A DNA stretch of 64,000 bases, taken from assembly GCA_038373865.1 (NCBI GenBank), contig JAXGGA010002182.1:62001-126000 (forward strand), read 5' to 3'. The position numbers and the translations under genes are program-made. This document shows, piece after piece, positions 21,459-33,369 of the stretch (positions are counted from its first letter, which is position 1; each line of letters opens with the position of its first letter). The DNA is from Uloborus plumipes. Its lineage: Eukaryota > Arthropoda > Arachnida > Araneae > Uloboridae. Under the pieces are notes generated by a model. That model was not told where the DNA came from, searched no databases, and saw only the letters and a list, made by a program, of their open reading frames with translations.

Positions 21459-23489
21459 TACATCATTGGAAAGAAAACACTATTCTTAACTAAAAAATAT
21501 TGGTTTTATTTTTGAGACAAACCTGTTTCAAGGAGATATTGTAGATCAAAAATATGTATGTTATTCCATGTGAAATCAAAGAAAAAAAGGGCATAGACCT
21601 TAAAAGTTCAAGTCAATTTGTTCTAATAAAATTTAAAGGAGCTATTGTACTTATGTTCTGATGAAAAAAAACCTTTTTAGACATTTATTACTTTAGTTTT
21701 AGTGTGAGCATCCGTAAAAACTCAAGAAATGGCAAAAAATAAAGTTTCGTTTTTAACAAAAAGAATTATTTTTTTATCGCTACTAAAAGAGCTTGACTCT
21801 TTTCTAGGAGTTATCTTAAAGCTCTTGGAACAGAATTTCGGATGATATGTCACTTAGCAAGGTGTCATTAATATTTTAAGGTCATAAAAAGCATAGTTTT
21901 CTTTTTCAAAAAATTCAAAATAAAAACAATTAATAAATGGGAAAAATAAATAAATAAAACAATTAATATGGCGTGTATGTGATAAAAAATATATATAATG
22001 GGATTGCAAAGCCATTATTAAAGAAAGCAATAACGAAAGTTTTCGATAGAGTTGAATATTGAAATTATTTCCGCCATGTAAATGATAAAAATAGTAATCA
22101 AAAATATGATAAGTAGTAATTGAAAATCCATTTTTTATACTGCCGAGGATGTGTCTAGATATTCAGCCTATGAGTGCAATTTGCCCATAAAGAAAAATGA
22201 TGAAAAATGGGAAAATGCTTTTTATGACCTTGAAATACTAATGACCTACAACCTTGCCAAGTGACATATCATCCGAAATTCTGTTTCAAGAGCTTTTAAA
22301 TAACACCTAGGAAACGACTCAAGCTCTTAGAGCAGCGATAAAAAGATAATTCTTTTTGTTAAAAACGAAACTTTATTTTTTGCCATTTCTTGAGTTTTTA
22401 CGGATGCGCACACAAAAACTAAAGTTCCAAAATATCTAAAAACGGATTTTTTCATCAGAACATAAGTACAAAAGGGCCTATAAACTTGAATAGAACAAAT
22501 TGACATGAACTTTTAAGGTCCAAGTTTTTTTCTCTTTGATTTCACATGGAATGACGTTCACATTTTCGATCTGCACTATCCCCTTGAAACTGGTTTGTCT
22601 CAAAAATAAAACCAAAATTTTTTAGTTAAGAAAAATGTGTTCTTTCCAATGATGTAAATAAAATTGAAATTCAAGATGACCCTTTTAAGATATTGCCCTT
22701 TGAAATTGAGACAAAATTGAGGAAAAACATTTTTGACTGGAATTTCAACTCGAATAATCCAGCAAGTTTTTGAGATATCAAGATGCCACTTACACACCAT
22801 TTGGACATACTAACAATCTACAATCGAGGAAAGAATTAGCTTCAGAAAGTCATTCTCTCAGCAGATAAAAGCTGATAACGTGTGGTTAAAATTTGCCAAG
22901 ACACGATATTTTACCAACTTTGGCAGCAAATTGCAAAAAATCTACAGTGCATTGAGCTTTTGTTACACAAGTAGGCTATTCTACCCTAAACAGTGATCAG
23001 CATCACAAAATTTGAGGATGCTAATCGTCTTAGGTCGTGAGCAATAAAAGCTCAAACTTGACGATTTGGTCATTTTTTTCACGCCACAAAAAAGAGGCCT
23101 TTACAAAATTATTTTAATTGGCTGAACCATAAGGCTTATAGAGTCATAATTTGGTATGGCTTCATGCAAATCTTATATGTACAACCAAAAAAATTTTCAT
23201 CAAAATTGGAAAGGGTCGAGTGGGGACGCCGCATACACTTGACATGACCCATAAGCCAAACAGAGAACTGCAATAATTTTTTAATAGCATATTTCAAATT
23301 AAAAAATTTATAAGCCATAAGAAGCTAATTTATTAGCACCAAACATCTAAAAGTGCATCATATGTGACAAACACTGCAATTATTTAAGATAAATATGGAG
23401 AAAACAGCATTTTAACGTTTCAACAAAATTTTTTTTAAACGTGGGAGAAAATGGTGGAAGAGGAAGAAATTGTACCACAGACATCAATT

Positions 23490-23850
23490 TTTTTGCGTGA
23501 ATTTTATACCCCCAATGGCACTTTTTCTGCCTTACCAATTATCAAAACTATAAAACTAAAAAAATTTTACAATTTGATAAAAATCTCAAAAAATTGCATA
23601 TTTTTTCCAAACTTCAACGCTAACGTGGAAGATCAAGAAATTTACCAAAATATTTCCAATTTTTTTTCTGCGCACTTTGCTCCCCCAACAGCACTTTTTC
23701 CGCAGTACCCATCATCGAAATTTTTAAAAAAAGTCATATTCGGCCCACCACAATGCACAGACCAAAAGCGCTTCGTTTTTGGGTTAAAAATCCCCTCTAC
23801 CTCTCTTTTCTGGGGTGCAATGAACCAAAGTTAATATTAATACACTAGTA
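23490..23850. repeat. Imperfect tandem duplication, about 174 bp
   Basis: The stretch starting cccccaatggcactttttc at about 23510 recurs as cccccaacagcactttttc at about 23684, with continuing similarity on both sides (the TTTTTTTGCG / TTTTTCTGCG lead-in and the ACC-ATCAT/TTATC follow-on). Two units, diverged. A Met-started open frame runs across both units (23451-23834), but its composition suggests chance. Confidence 0.45.
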
Positions 23851-24043
23851 TTGCTGACCTTCTTCTGCAAAACTTTTTTCAAAAACTTCAAACGAGACAG
23901 TTTGAGGGCACCAGGCCCGTTATTTGGGGGGGGGGGGGGGTCAATTGTCGCCCCCCCCCCCAAACTTTGAGAAACCAATGCATTTACAAAAAAGTGGGGG
24001 CATTTTTTGTTGTTTTCCTGTGAAATTACACTGTGTTTGCACT

Positions 24044-27000
24044 ACGGATGCAACAATGAGAAAATTAGCAGATTATTGATTGTTGATTAATCAGCTTGAC
24101 CAATTAATGATATTTTTTATCACAATCAATTTCAACATAAAAACGTGGACTCATAACATGTCGTAGAGTAAAATATTCAACTATATCAATGCAAAACAAT
24201 GTGTTAAGTATTTAACTGTGTTCCATTTGCTTGTTTTTGTAATTTTATCACAACCTCTGTATCTCGAAATCACCGTATCTTTAATTTTTCTTCTGCTCAG
24301 TGAAATTCAAGATAGACAGGTTTGACTGTATTATTAATAAAATTAACTAAAAACAAAAATTCAAATAAAAAAACAGGGGGAGACTGGTAAGCATGCTAAC
24401 TTAGGAGCATTTTTAATTTAAATTTAGTTTGAAATTATTAATTTAAAAATAAACTTCATCTAAAATTTATTGTTAACGCTCTGATAATATGGAGAAAAAT
24501 ATTGGCACATAAAAAATATTGCTACATATATATGTGGCACATGCATATGTGTTCAATTTGGGGAAATTAATTTATTAAAAAATTTAGGTAATTATGGGGA
24601 GGATTTTTTTATAGTTACTAGGAGGCTCCACCCCATGATCGCCTCACTCGACAAAACCCATTTGTCGCCTGCGGCGGCTCGAGCACCAACCTGCTTCGGG
24701 TGGTTTGGAGCCTAAATTGACTATATGCCCCCAAATACGACTAAAACCCTGGTGACAGACGACGATTTTAATGACATTTAATTATCAATTTGTATTTCTG
24801 TCTGGTTAAAGCATAAAAGCACAGTAACAACTTCTTTACATTTTAAAATAAATCACTAAATAAATAAAAAAGACCCCCCCTCGCATTCTGATATAAAAAT
24901 GAAAAGAAATATGTACATAATTAAAAAACATAGTTAAGTATCTAGCTCAAACAGAAAATAAAGTTCCCTTCCCTCTCAAAAAAAAAAAAATAAATAAATA
25001 ACTCAAACACGCAATGTAAGTCATATGAAATCACTTAAACAAAATGAAATACCATAAGAGTAACAATAACCTTTCTTAAATGTTAAAAAAAAAAGTAAAG
25101 AAAATTTGTGACATAAGCAATCGTGAATATTTTGTTGAATTAAGATGAGTCACCGGTTTTGTTTGTCGAGCGTTACCTTGTTGAAAAGATTTTGGAGCAT
25201 TTTGGTCGAATGGGTAATGTAATTTTACTCGAGGTCTGACTTGAATAATGTGGCTTAATTAGAATCACTGATACCTCCATTTATAATTAATGGAGAAAAA
25301 TGGAACAAACATCTTCTTCTTCGGAAAAAAAAATTATTTCCAACGTCATATAATATAACAAGGTAGCAGGATTTTCTTGCCCCAAATTTAGTGAAGTATG
25401 TGAAATTTATGCTTTAAAATTAACTAAAAGAAACTAATTTGAAATTAAGAAAAATGGCTCTGAGTTTCAAATCTAAAGGAATTAAACTAATTTTGTACCA
25501 AATTTCAAGTTTGTAGGTTCTGTGGGGCCGCCTAGACGCAGGGCAGCCACAAACATACTTTCACAATATCTTTGAGCTTACTTTTTTGTAATATATAGAG
25601 ATTATTACAATTATTTTGTTCGATTAAACAGTTTTGAATTATTTTTCTTGTTTTTTTCTCACTACACTTTCGCACTACATGCTGTTCTTGTGTTTGCAGA
25701 AAGTTATTTATTTACTGCTTATAATTTTTTTTCATGAGAAATTCTTGTTCAAGGCATACTTATAAAGCAGTTTTATTTTAAAAACTTTTTCCTCTGTTTT
25801 ATCGGCAAACTTGTGACTCCTAGCAACACTCACTTGGTTCAATTCACCAGGAAACGGCTGAAGGATTCGCGAAAGATTGAGTACTTCAACTCTCCTCTTG
25901 CCAATTCTAGCAAAGTTAAATACTTGGGTGTGATATCTGACAGTACTTTAAACTGGAATTCACACCTCAAGCTTATCGCTGATATGGCCAAAAGAATATT
26001 CTGGTCCTGTAGACGTGCTATGGGCAGCAATTGCCCACTGGGTGTACACCAGAGTAGTTGTACCCACAGTTACTTATGGCACAATTGCCTGGTGGGGTAA
26101 GACCCACAATGTAACTACTAAGAGTAGTTTCACCACCTTACAAAGGATGGCCACCATTGCGATGACTAGTGCAACTACTCCCTCCCATAGCCTAGAACTT
26201 CTTCAGGGTCTACTTTTACTTCACAAGCAAGTGGAATTGGAGGCGATTACCTGTTCTTATTGCCTGAAGCTTCTGTGTGTCTGGAAGACCCCTTGCCACT
26301 TGCTTCTTTACGACAAACTTTGCATAGAGGCCGTCAAGCATCCTTAGTTTATGATGCCGAGTGACTGGTTGTTAAAACATATCAGTTTCAATGCCAATTA
26401 TAACATTGTGTTCCCTTCCAGAGAACAACGGAGGGATGCTCCAAAGCGCATCGGCAAAGCAAATAAAATTTGGTTCACTGACGGATTGAAGACTTCTTCC
26501 GGCACTGGCTCTGGTGCATTTTGCAGCAGCAGCAAAACAAAGCTTTTCTTTGACTAGCTGCGGTTTACCAGGCGGCAGTTCTAGCCATCCTGGCAGGTGT
26601 AACTAACAGCCTTGAATGCGGCTTAAATGGTAAGGTTTTAAAAAATTTCTCTGATAGTCAAGTCGCTTTAAAAACACTCAATAGCTACTGCTTCACTACC
26701 AAGTCAGTTTGGGAGTGCCACAATGCACTGATAATGTTTGCCAGCAAGAACAAGGTTATCCTGTACTGGGTCTCTGGCCACCGTGACATTGTGGGAAATG
26801 AAGCTGTTCCAATACACCATTTGTGGGTCCTGAACCTGCTCTTGGTTTGCCCTACAATAAAGTCAGGAATACTATAAGAGAAACCTGCTTATGAATGATT
26901 CGTATGTCAGGTGGCTTCAGTCTGACTCCCAGAGACAAGCTAAAACTCTCAATCAACGTCAACCCTGGTTGAGGTCCAGAGAGCTACTAAGTTTGAGTAG

Positions 27001-27227
27001 GAAGGAGATCAAAATGTCCATTGGGCTTCTTACCGAACATTGTTCTCTTAATAGGCACCTCCAAGGGCGTACATAAGGAAGGGGCTAAAAATATTTTTTC
27101 TGTCAATAAATTGGCAAAATTCGCTGATTATAAATAATCGGCAAAGAGGCTGATTATGGTCGGTTAATCGGCAAAACTGGGCCAATTTTCAATAATCGAC
27201 AAAGAGGCCGATTAATCGGTGCATCCC
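24044..27227. mobile_element. Inner hAT-like inverted pair (GGATGCAxCxAT ends)
   Basis: Left end CGGATGCAACAATGAG near 24044; right, read inward, GGGATGCACCGATTAATCGG near 27227. The interior next to the right end has three ATCGGCAAAG/ATCGACAAAG units. The left inner flank has degenerate GATTAATCAG units. This form is common for hAT MITEs. No matching duplication seen. It encloses the LINE fragment. Confidence 0.45.
25813..27065 (+). pseudogene. R1/I-like LINE pol fragment (RT end, RNase H, C-terminal zinc region), decayed
   Basis: Relic of a non-LTR retrotransposon ORF2. Frame 1 (25813-26100): end of the RT domain, with KVKYLGVISDSTLNWNSHLK and the MAKRIFWSCRRAMG helix. Frame 2 (26015-26347): VYTRVVVPTVTYGTIAWWGK, ending with the LQRMATIAMTSATTPSHSLE segment. 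Frame 3 (26351-26557): an RNase H start, IWFTDGLKTSSGTGSGAF, where the first catalytic Asp is in FTDG. From 26560 to 26890 stops break the rest of RNase H. 26891-27065 carries the C-terminal LSRKEIKMSIGLLTEHCSLN segment ahead of the usual CCHC zinc motif, which is lost. The RNase H places it in the R1/I/LOA group rather than jockey proper. 5' truncated. Confidence 0.85.
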
Positions 27228-27272
27228 TCTTTTGTACCCATCACCCCCCCCCCCGGAAAAATGACGGGCCTG

Positions 27273-27890
27273 CTTCAGAGACTTCACACCGAAAATTTAA
27301 TTGCAATTTTGCAATGAAATCTCGAAATTTACAACGTGGCTAGATAAGGAAAATTTTGGGAGGTCACAATGACCTCCCATCAGGGACTCCAGCAACTATG
27401 AACACAGACTAGATGGTTCATCTTCATTGTTCATGTATAAACAACATATCATTTATTATTGGTGCAGTCCTATATGGAATATAACTTCGTAAAAGGGTCA
27501 CAATTTCAAAATCAATCCAGTAGCAAAAAGACTTATCAAAATGCAATAAAATTTAACATGTTAGTTTGAGCCAATTTAGCACCTTTTTAATCCTGTGCCC
27601 CCTAAACTTACGAAAGAAGGTTTCTTGACCCAGCCTACTGTATACATCACGTTTTGGTGCAGGAATTTGGTTAAAATACGAGACTCTAAGTTGGGATGCT
27701 AATTTATACATGGAGCAAATTTTCCAAAACTTTTTGTTGAACAATTGTAAAGAGAAAACTAATAACTTGAAAAAAAGGTACATTTTCCCCAATTTTTGTA
27801 CCAACCCTTTTAAATAAAAACTAAAGAATTAACACTTAAGCATTCAGGTGTAATTTTAAATTAATGTTAATTAAATGACAAGTAATTAAC
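27273..27890. other. No gene seen
   Basis: AT-rich sequence leading into the tandem array. The open frame on the minus strand (27553-27804) has no recognisable domain. Confidence 0.4.
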
Positions 27891-28623
27891 ACTCATTAGT
27901 TAATAAGTGAAAGAAGGACTTCACAAAAATTGAAATTTGAGAACTTAACATATAACACTGCATAGAAATGAGCATTTCATCTTTCAAATAACGACTAGTA
28001 AGAAGATAAGAAATTAAACAGTAAAATATCCTTCTTTAAAGAAGACAATTCCTGACTTTCCAGTTGAGTGGCCACTCATTAGTTATGAGTGAAAGACGAA
28101 CTACACAAAAATAGAAATTCGAGAAATTAACATATAGCACTGCTTAAGAATTCAGATTTCCTTTTTCATAAAACGACTGGTAAGAAAACAAGAAATTAAA
28201 CAGTAAGATATCCTTCTTCAGAGAATTTCGACTTTTCCAGGTTTTCCAGTCGAGTGGCCACTCATTAGTTAATGAGTGAAAGACACAAAACTACACAAAA
28301 ATGGAAATTTAAGAACTTAACAAATAGCACTGCATAGAAATCAGCATTTTATTCTTCAAATAAGGACTAGTAAGAAGAGGAGAAATTAAACAGTAAAATA
28401 TCCTTCTACAGAGAAGACAATTCCAGGTTTTCTAGTCGAGTGGCCACACATTAGTTAATGACTGAAAGACGGACTACACAAAAATAGAAATTTGAAAGCT
28501 TAACATATAACACTGCATAGAAATTAGCATTTCATCTTTCAAGTACCGACAAGAAGATAAGAAATTAAACAGTAAAATATCCTTCTTCAGAGAAGACAAT
28601 TCCTGCTTTCCAGTCAAGTGGCC
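27891..28623. repeat. Tandem array, four units of about 178-186 bp
   Basis: Unit boundaries at ACTCATTAGTTA-type starts: 27891-28073, 28074-28259, 28260-28445 and 28446-28623. Each unit carries in order CATTAGTTAATGAGTGAAAG, ACTACACAAAAATAGAAATT, TTAACATATAGCACTGCATA, GAAATTAAACAGTAAAATAT, CCTTCTTCAGAGAAGACAAT and a closing GAGTGGCCAC. Units are roughly 85-90% alike by eye. A partial lead-in precedes the first unit. The monomer length is in the range typical of satellite DNA. No coding. Confidence 0.85.
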
Positions 28624-28827
28624 ACTCTGTAGGAGTATCGTCAAGGAAAAATTTTCATTATCAGTCTTAAAAACAAAATTATTAGTCTTAAGAACATTGT
28701 TTTAGTCAATTGTTAGTGGTGTTTGGAAAAAAAAGGTGGAGGATATAGGGTCTTCCCCTGCCGAAATTTTAAAAACCAATCAATTTCTGGCCAATTTTTA
28801 TAATGTTAAGGGAAAGGGGGCTTTAGA

Positions 28828-29762
28828 CAGGGTTGCTATTTTGTCCACTTTTCCAGAAAAAGTCCCGGACGCTGAAAGGAATTGTACAAAAAGAATAAAA
28901 TGGACAATAATCTACTAATTTTTTATATTTTTAAAATGAAAAACTAAAGCTTTACCTTGACAGAAGTATATCACTAGGATGCAAAAAAAAAAAAATAATA
29001 ATAATAATAATAATAATCTTTTTCTTTTCTTTTAAAAAGTAAGACTTTAAATTTAAATTAGATTATATATTCTTTAACATTTAAATCTTACTTTCGAAAT
29101 ATTTTTTTTTTTACAAACTTTAGGTTTTTAAATTATTAGCTTATTTTGTTGTATAAATATAACTGCATGTGAAATTAATATTTTGCAAAATATAGAACAT
29201 TTTTCTTGTATTAAATCGCCAAAAATCTTAATAAATGGCACATGAACCAAAACAAATGTAACATTTTTTATTGATGTCAATTTGTTATTCATTTCATTGA
29301 AGATTTTAATATTTACTCAAAAAAATTTACAGCATCTTTATCTCTATTTTTAAATTTGTAAATGCATTACTTGCATAGAACTTCCATATGACAAATGAGC
29401 AGAGCATATTAAAATTGACTTCATATTTAACTGTGTTGTTATTACTATGTATGACTTGATATTAACGTCCTGTTATTTTATGATTGTGTTACTATAAAAA
29501 AGCTTCCAAATGAGCGAGCTAATTTGTTATTTTTAAAACATAATTTTCATTTAAAATAATTCCCGTAGTGTTGTATATTTTAATATATTTGCAATATTTT
29601 AACATTTAAATGCTCCTTAAATGACAAAATGCATTCATTATTGTTAAGTGCGGCATTTTTTATTTAGATCTTTCAGATGGACAAAAAAAAGTGAACAATA
29701 TAGACAAAATTCAATTTCGTCCTGGGCGGTTTTTTCCAAATTTGTACACCCGGACGACCCTG
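28828..29762. mobile_element. hAT MITE (CAGGGT ends)
   Basis: The left end is CAGGGTTGCTATTTTGTCCA; the right, read inward, is CAGGGTCGTCCGGGTGTACA. Flanking octamers GCTTTAGA (28820-28827) and GTTTCAGA (29763-29770) match at 6 of 8. 935 bp. Both short open frames across its ends (28736-28918, 29648-29845) are accidental readings of the termini. The ends resemble those of the hAT at 37892-39242. Confidence 0.65.
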
Positions 29763-29770
29763 GTTTCAGA

Positions 29771-31120
29771 CCTAATGATACTAATTTGCAAACAAAAAAA
29801 GACTTTGAAAAATTGATCTGCAGTTTCCCATTTCCGTGGAACTGACAAGCTTCAAAGTTAGGAAGAGAAATAAAAGGTAAAAAATGTAATAAAATGTTGC
29901 ACAGCTAACTTGCTTTCAAAATTTTGAAATATTTTCAACTTCAGTGACCTATCAGTACTTAAAAATACCAATTTTGTTTTTCCTTATATAAGTTGTTAGA
30001 TTTTATTTACAATACCATTTATAAATGTTCTATTCTCGTTTTAAATTTTACAATGATTTTTTTTTTAATTAAAGAAGTAAAGGGTTAACCTGCTTTGGTA
30101 CAATGAAATAAGCAAACATACACACCTTTCACCAGTGGCATGATTTGTGGCATAGCTATGCTCTTCTTTAATGACATGTAGTATGTCCATGATGCAAAGT
30201 TAATCTAGAAAACACAATATTTTATATACATTTTACACCAAAACGTTTTAATGTTTTTTAAAACTAGCTTGTGTAGCACACTACTTTATATACTACACTT
30301 TATTTATTTTAAATTTTGTGAATGATAAATCTTTTTGCATCTTGTTGATTCCTGATTTCTTTTGAAAACGTAATATATGTGTAAAGCTCCGGTGACATGT
30401 TTTAGCTAATGCTGGATATTAACCAATTGTTCAAAGACAACCGATTATTTTTTGTTTTAAATGGCCGATGGCAGATGGAAACACCAAACTAAGAGCCGTA
30501 GAAATATATGCTTCAAACATTTCCATGGAACAAAAAATGTTTGCCTATGCCAAGCCATAGGTTAAAAAAATGAATCTATAAATAAATATGATAGCTAGAA
30601 AAGGACCACTAACATACTTATAATTTCAAAGAAAATATATCATAAATCAGAGCAAAGTAGAGAAGAATACATAATGGAAGATATAATAAAAGACAGCTGA
30701 GAATCAGAGTCAGATCAAGCCAAAGTGATGTTCAGGGCCTGGTTGACTTTGGTGCCCATCTCAGGAAAGTTCACAGTTTTGAAACTCAGAAGTTTAAAAA
30801 ATTATACAGGTTTTATACCTCTTTTGCTTAACTGTTAAGTTCCAGGCCAAGTTTTGCCTCAAAGGAACACATATTTTCTGCCTTTGGGAAAATATGGACA
30901 AAGCATAATTGATTTAGGATAGAAAAAGCTGGAGAACTAGCTAAAATTCAGCGTTTTCTGAAGAAAAGTATGAAACATGTTGAAATTCAAGAATAGTCCA
31001 GTCTGAGATTTTGCAGTTTCTATGAATAGTGCTGTGTGGGTCACATAAATAACCAGTGGATAGGTTCATTTTTTGGGGTATTTACCCAAGGCGATACTGA
31101 CAACAAGTAATTGACATTAA
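29771..31120. other. No gene seen
   Basis: AT-rich sequence with no supported coding region or repeat end. Confidence 0.4.
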
Positions 31121-31124
31121 CATG

Positions 31125-31895
31125 AATGCATGAAGTGAGCGGGGGCGCCCTTAAAAGAGCGCAACCACTGCGACCAAAGGTCTATTGTACTACTCCCGTT
31201 GGGCCCTTAATAGAGCCGACACGAACTTTAGCATATGTATAACAGGTAAGCAAGACAATTCATAAGGATCTAAACAATGGTAACCCAGATGTTCAAATCT
31301 GTGAGCAGAATAAAAATCGCAATCACACAGCACATGTTTTAAGATTTATTCTGTCTCTAGGCAGCCTCTACAAGCTGGGTCATAAGTGACACCTAGTAAG
31401 TTGAGGTGCCTATTAAGAGAACAGTGTCCGGTAAGAAGCCCAATGGACATTTTGATCTCCTTCCTGCTCAAACTTAGTAGCGCCCTGGACCTCAACCAGG
31501 GTTGACATTGATTGAGATCTTTAGCTTGTCTGTGTGAGTTGGACTGAAGCCATCTGACATACGAATCATTCATAAGCAAGCAGCATTCATAAGCAGCTTA
31601 TTGCATTCCTGACTTTATTGTAGGCATTTGTCGGTTTTACAAACCAAGAGCAGGTTTAGGATCCACAAATGGTGTATTCGAGCACAGCATGGCAAGCTAA
31701 TCAGCAACTTTGTTTCAGACAATATCAGGGTGGCCAGCGACCCAGAATAGGATAACCTTGTTCTTGCTAGCAAGCCTTACCAGCACATTGTGGCACTCCC
31801 AAACTGACTTGGAAGTGAAACAATAGCTATTGAGGGCTTTTAAGGCAGCTCTTGAATATTGGAGAAAATTTTTAAAAGCTGCATTCAAGGCAGTT
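31125..31895 (-). pseudogene. R1/I-like LINE, 3' fragment with 3' UTR, minus strand
   Basis: Second fragment of the LINE family seen at 25813-27065. On the minus strand 31579-31346 reads VRWLQSNSHRQAKDLN, then LSRKEIKMSIGLLTGHCSLN and LLGVTYDPACRGCLETE. The last part adds the first Cys residues of the C-terminal zinc motif, absent from the other copy. Sequence from about 31580 to 31895 is decayed RNase H. The 3' UTR runs down to about 31125 and ends in CACTTCATGCATTCATG, the degenerate form of the TTCA tail also seen at 7296-7316. About 87% nucleotide likeness to the other copy by eye in the shared part. Confidence 0.8.
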
Positions 31896-32015
31896 AGTTA
31901 GACACACATTAATATATAGTTACATGATATTAACATAAGCAAATGCAAAAGATTTTTAACTAATATGATTAATCTCATTCTCACTAAATTTAATTTGCAT
32001 AAACAATTTCATATA

Positions 32016-33367
32016 CTGTATTTTCCTGCGTATTATCTGTTAAAAAACTGTAAAACTAAAGAGATGCGGATTATACGCTATGCAGCGGATTTTTTGTGCC
32101 TTTTTTCCCTTGACCCCACCTGGCTTTTTGTCTGTCATGTTGTTTATTTTGCATGGTCTAAAACTACTTTTCCATGATTGAGGCTGCACAAAATTAACAA
32201 CATTACAAACAACGAAGTCCCCACTTTCACACTAGCGCCGACTCCCATCTATAGACCCCCATCTCCTCAATAATTTGTGTGAGTGAGTCAGAGCGAATGA
32301 CAGGTGCTTACAGTAGAACAAGTTGTTTTCTTTTTTTCTGCTTATTTTGGCTAATTTATACACCTACTTTTAAAAAAAATAATAAAGCTAAGACCATATT
32401 TAAAGTACAAAATGTTGTTCTTGAACGCCTAGACATGCCTGTTCTACCATGCTAAGCACATATCTGCACTTTTTAACAAAATTGAGTTATCGATACCAGG
32501 TGGCTCTTTGTGACGTAATTTACATAAATAAAATATTATATGTTCATTTGAAAACGGGAAGCATTTTCTGAAAAAGCATCATCTGAATCAAATACATGGA
32601 GGCACAAAACTTAAAAGAGTAATATCTCAGTTTGAGCTCCTCTGCAGATACCACTTTTGCCCTTAGCATGGGAGTTTTCAGGATTTAAGAGGATGATGCT
32701 GACTGTGCATCAATGTGCGGAAGTTTTGTCACTTTCAAAAGTTCATTTTATATTTACAGCCAAGAACAATATATGTCCACTGGCTCTTCAATAAATAGAA
32801 CTAAAAATATCCCTTAAGACAAGTGACGTGGTCTGATTAAGCCACTAATTTTAAAGTTATTTAATCTTGTAAATGCCATGTCACTTATTACTGGTTTGTG
32901 TAAATTATTCTCACCAGAAAATGTGTAAAATGGCATTTTTCAAGTAAAAAAAGCTAAAATTTTTCCAATAGAAGACTCCAGGACCTCCTTTTATCGGAGG
33001 GGAGAAGGGAGGGATTACACGCCTCAAACTTATGGATACCTCTAGCCCCCGCAATAATTTTTGCGCCCCTGCATTTGTACTATACTACGTTTCTTGCTCT
33101 TTTATCATGATTCACTCATTATCTCAAAGTAATTAGCGTAAAAAATCGAGATTTCAAGAATAAATCTTCACCTTTTAGAAATATTTCAGTTGTAGTTTAA
33201 AAATTATTTCTTCACGTTAATTTAGTTGCTACATTTTACATCAAAAAACCAACTTCGTTTTTTTTTTTTTTTTTTTGCATCTGGATCATACTATTTTTCT
33301 TTTATTTTGCCCGATTTTATGGCTTGTAGATAATACTCCGCCGCAGATAATGCTCAGGAAAAAATGG
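32016..33367. mobile_element. TA-flanked Tc1/mariner-like MITE
   Basis: The left end is CTGTATTTTCCTGCGTATTA; the right, read inward, is CCATTTTTTCCTGAGCATTA, both followed by TCTG. TA on both sides (32014-32015 and 33368-33369). The ends are imperfect but extend over about 25 bp and resemble in style those of 20731-21458. 1352 bp, no transposase seen. Confidence 0.6.
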
Positions 33368-33369
33368 TA

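Larger units (their letters stand above)
13468..23250. repeat. Giant inverted repeat (foldback element), copy 2, multiply interrupted
   Basis: Same family as 1697-4246. The left end is GGGTCATTCCATGTCAAGTG at 13468 and the right end closes with ACTTGACATGACCC at 23250. The left arm is in three pieces: 13468-13555, 20209-20730 and 21459 to about 21870, separated by two later insertions. The right arm (about 22240-23250) is uninterrupted. The loop (about 21870-22240) is homologous to that of copy 1 but runs in the opposite sense. With the insertions removed it is about 2.4 kb, like copy 1. Confidence 0.8.
23912..27272. mobile_element. hAT-like inverted ends (CAGGCCCGT) with internal G-tracts
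   Basis: Left CAGGCCCGTTATTTGGGGGG; right, read inward, CAGGCCCGTCATTTTTCCGG, each followed by a long G-run. The ends are of hAT type. The 8-bp flanks (GAGGGCAC and CTTCAGAG) do not match, so either the duplication has decayed or the two ends are from different copies. A second inverted pair lies just inside, and a LINE fragment sits in the middle. Confidence 0.5.

Noticed and set aside
28736..29845. Two short frames (28736-28918 and 29648-29845) as exons of one gene
   Set aside because: They span the two ends of a hAT MITE with a recognisable 8-bp duplication. The amino-acid patterns are readings of the termini.
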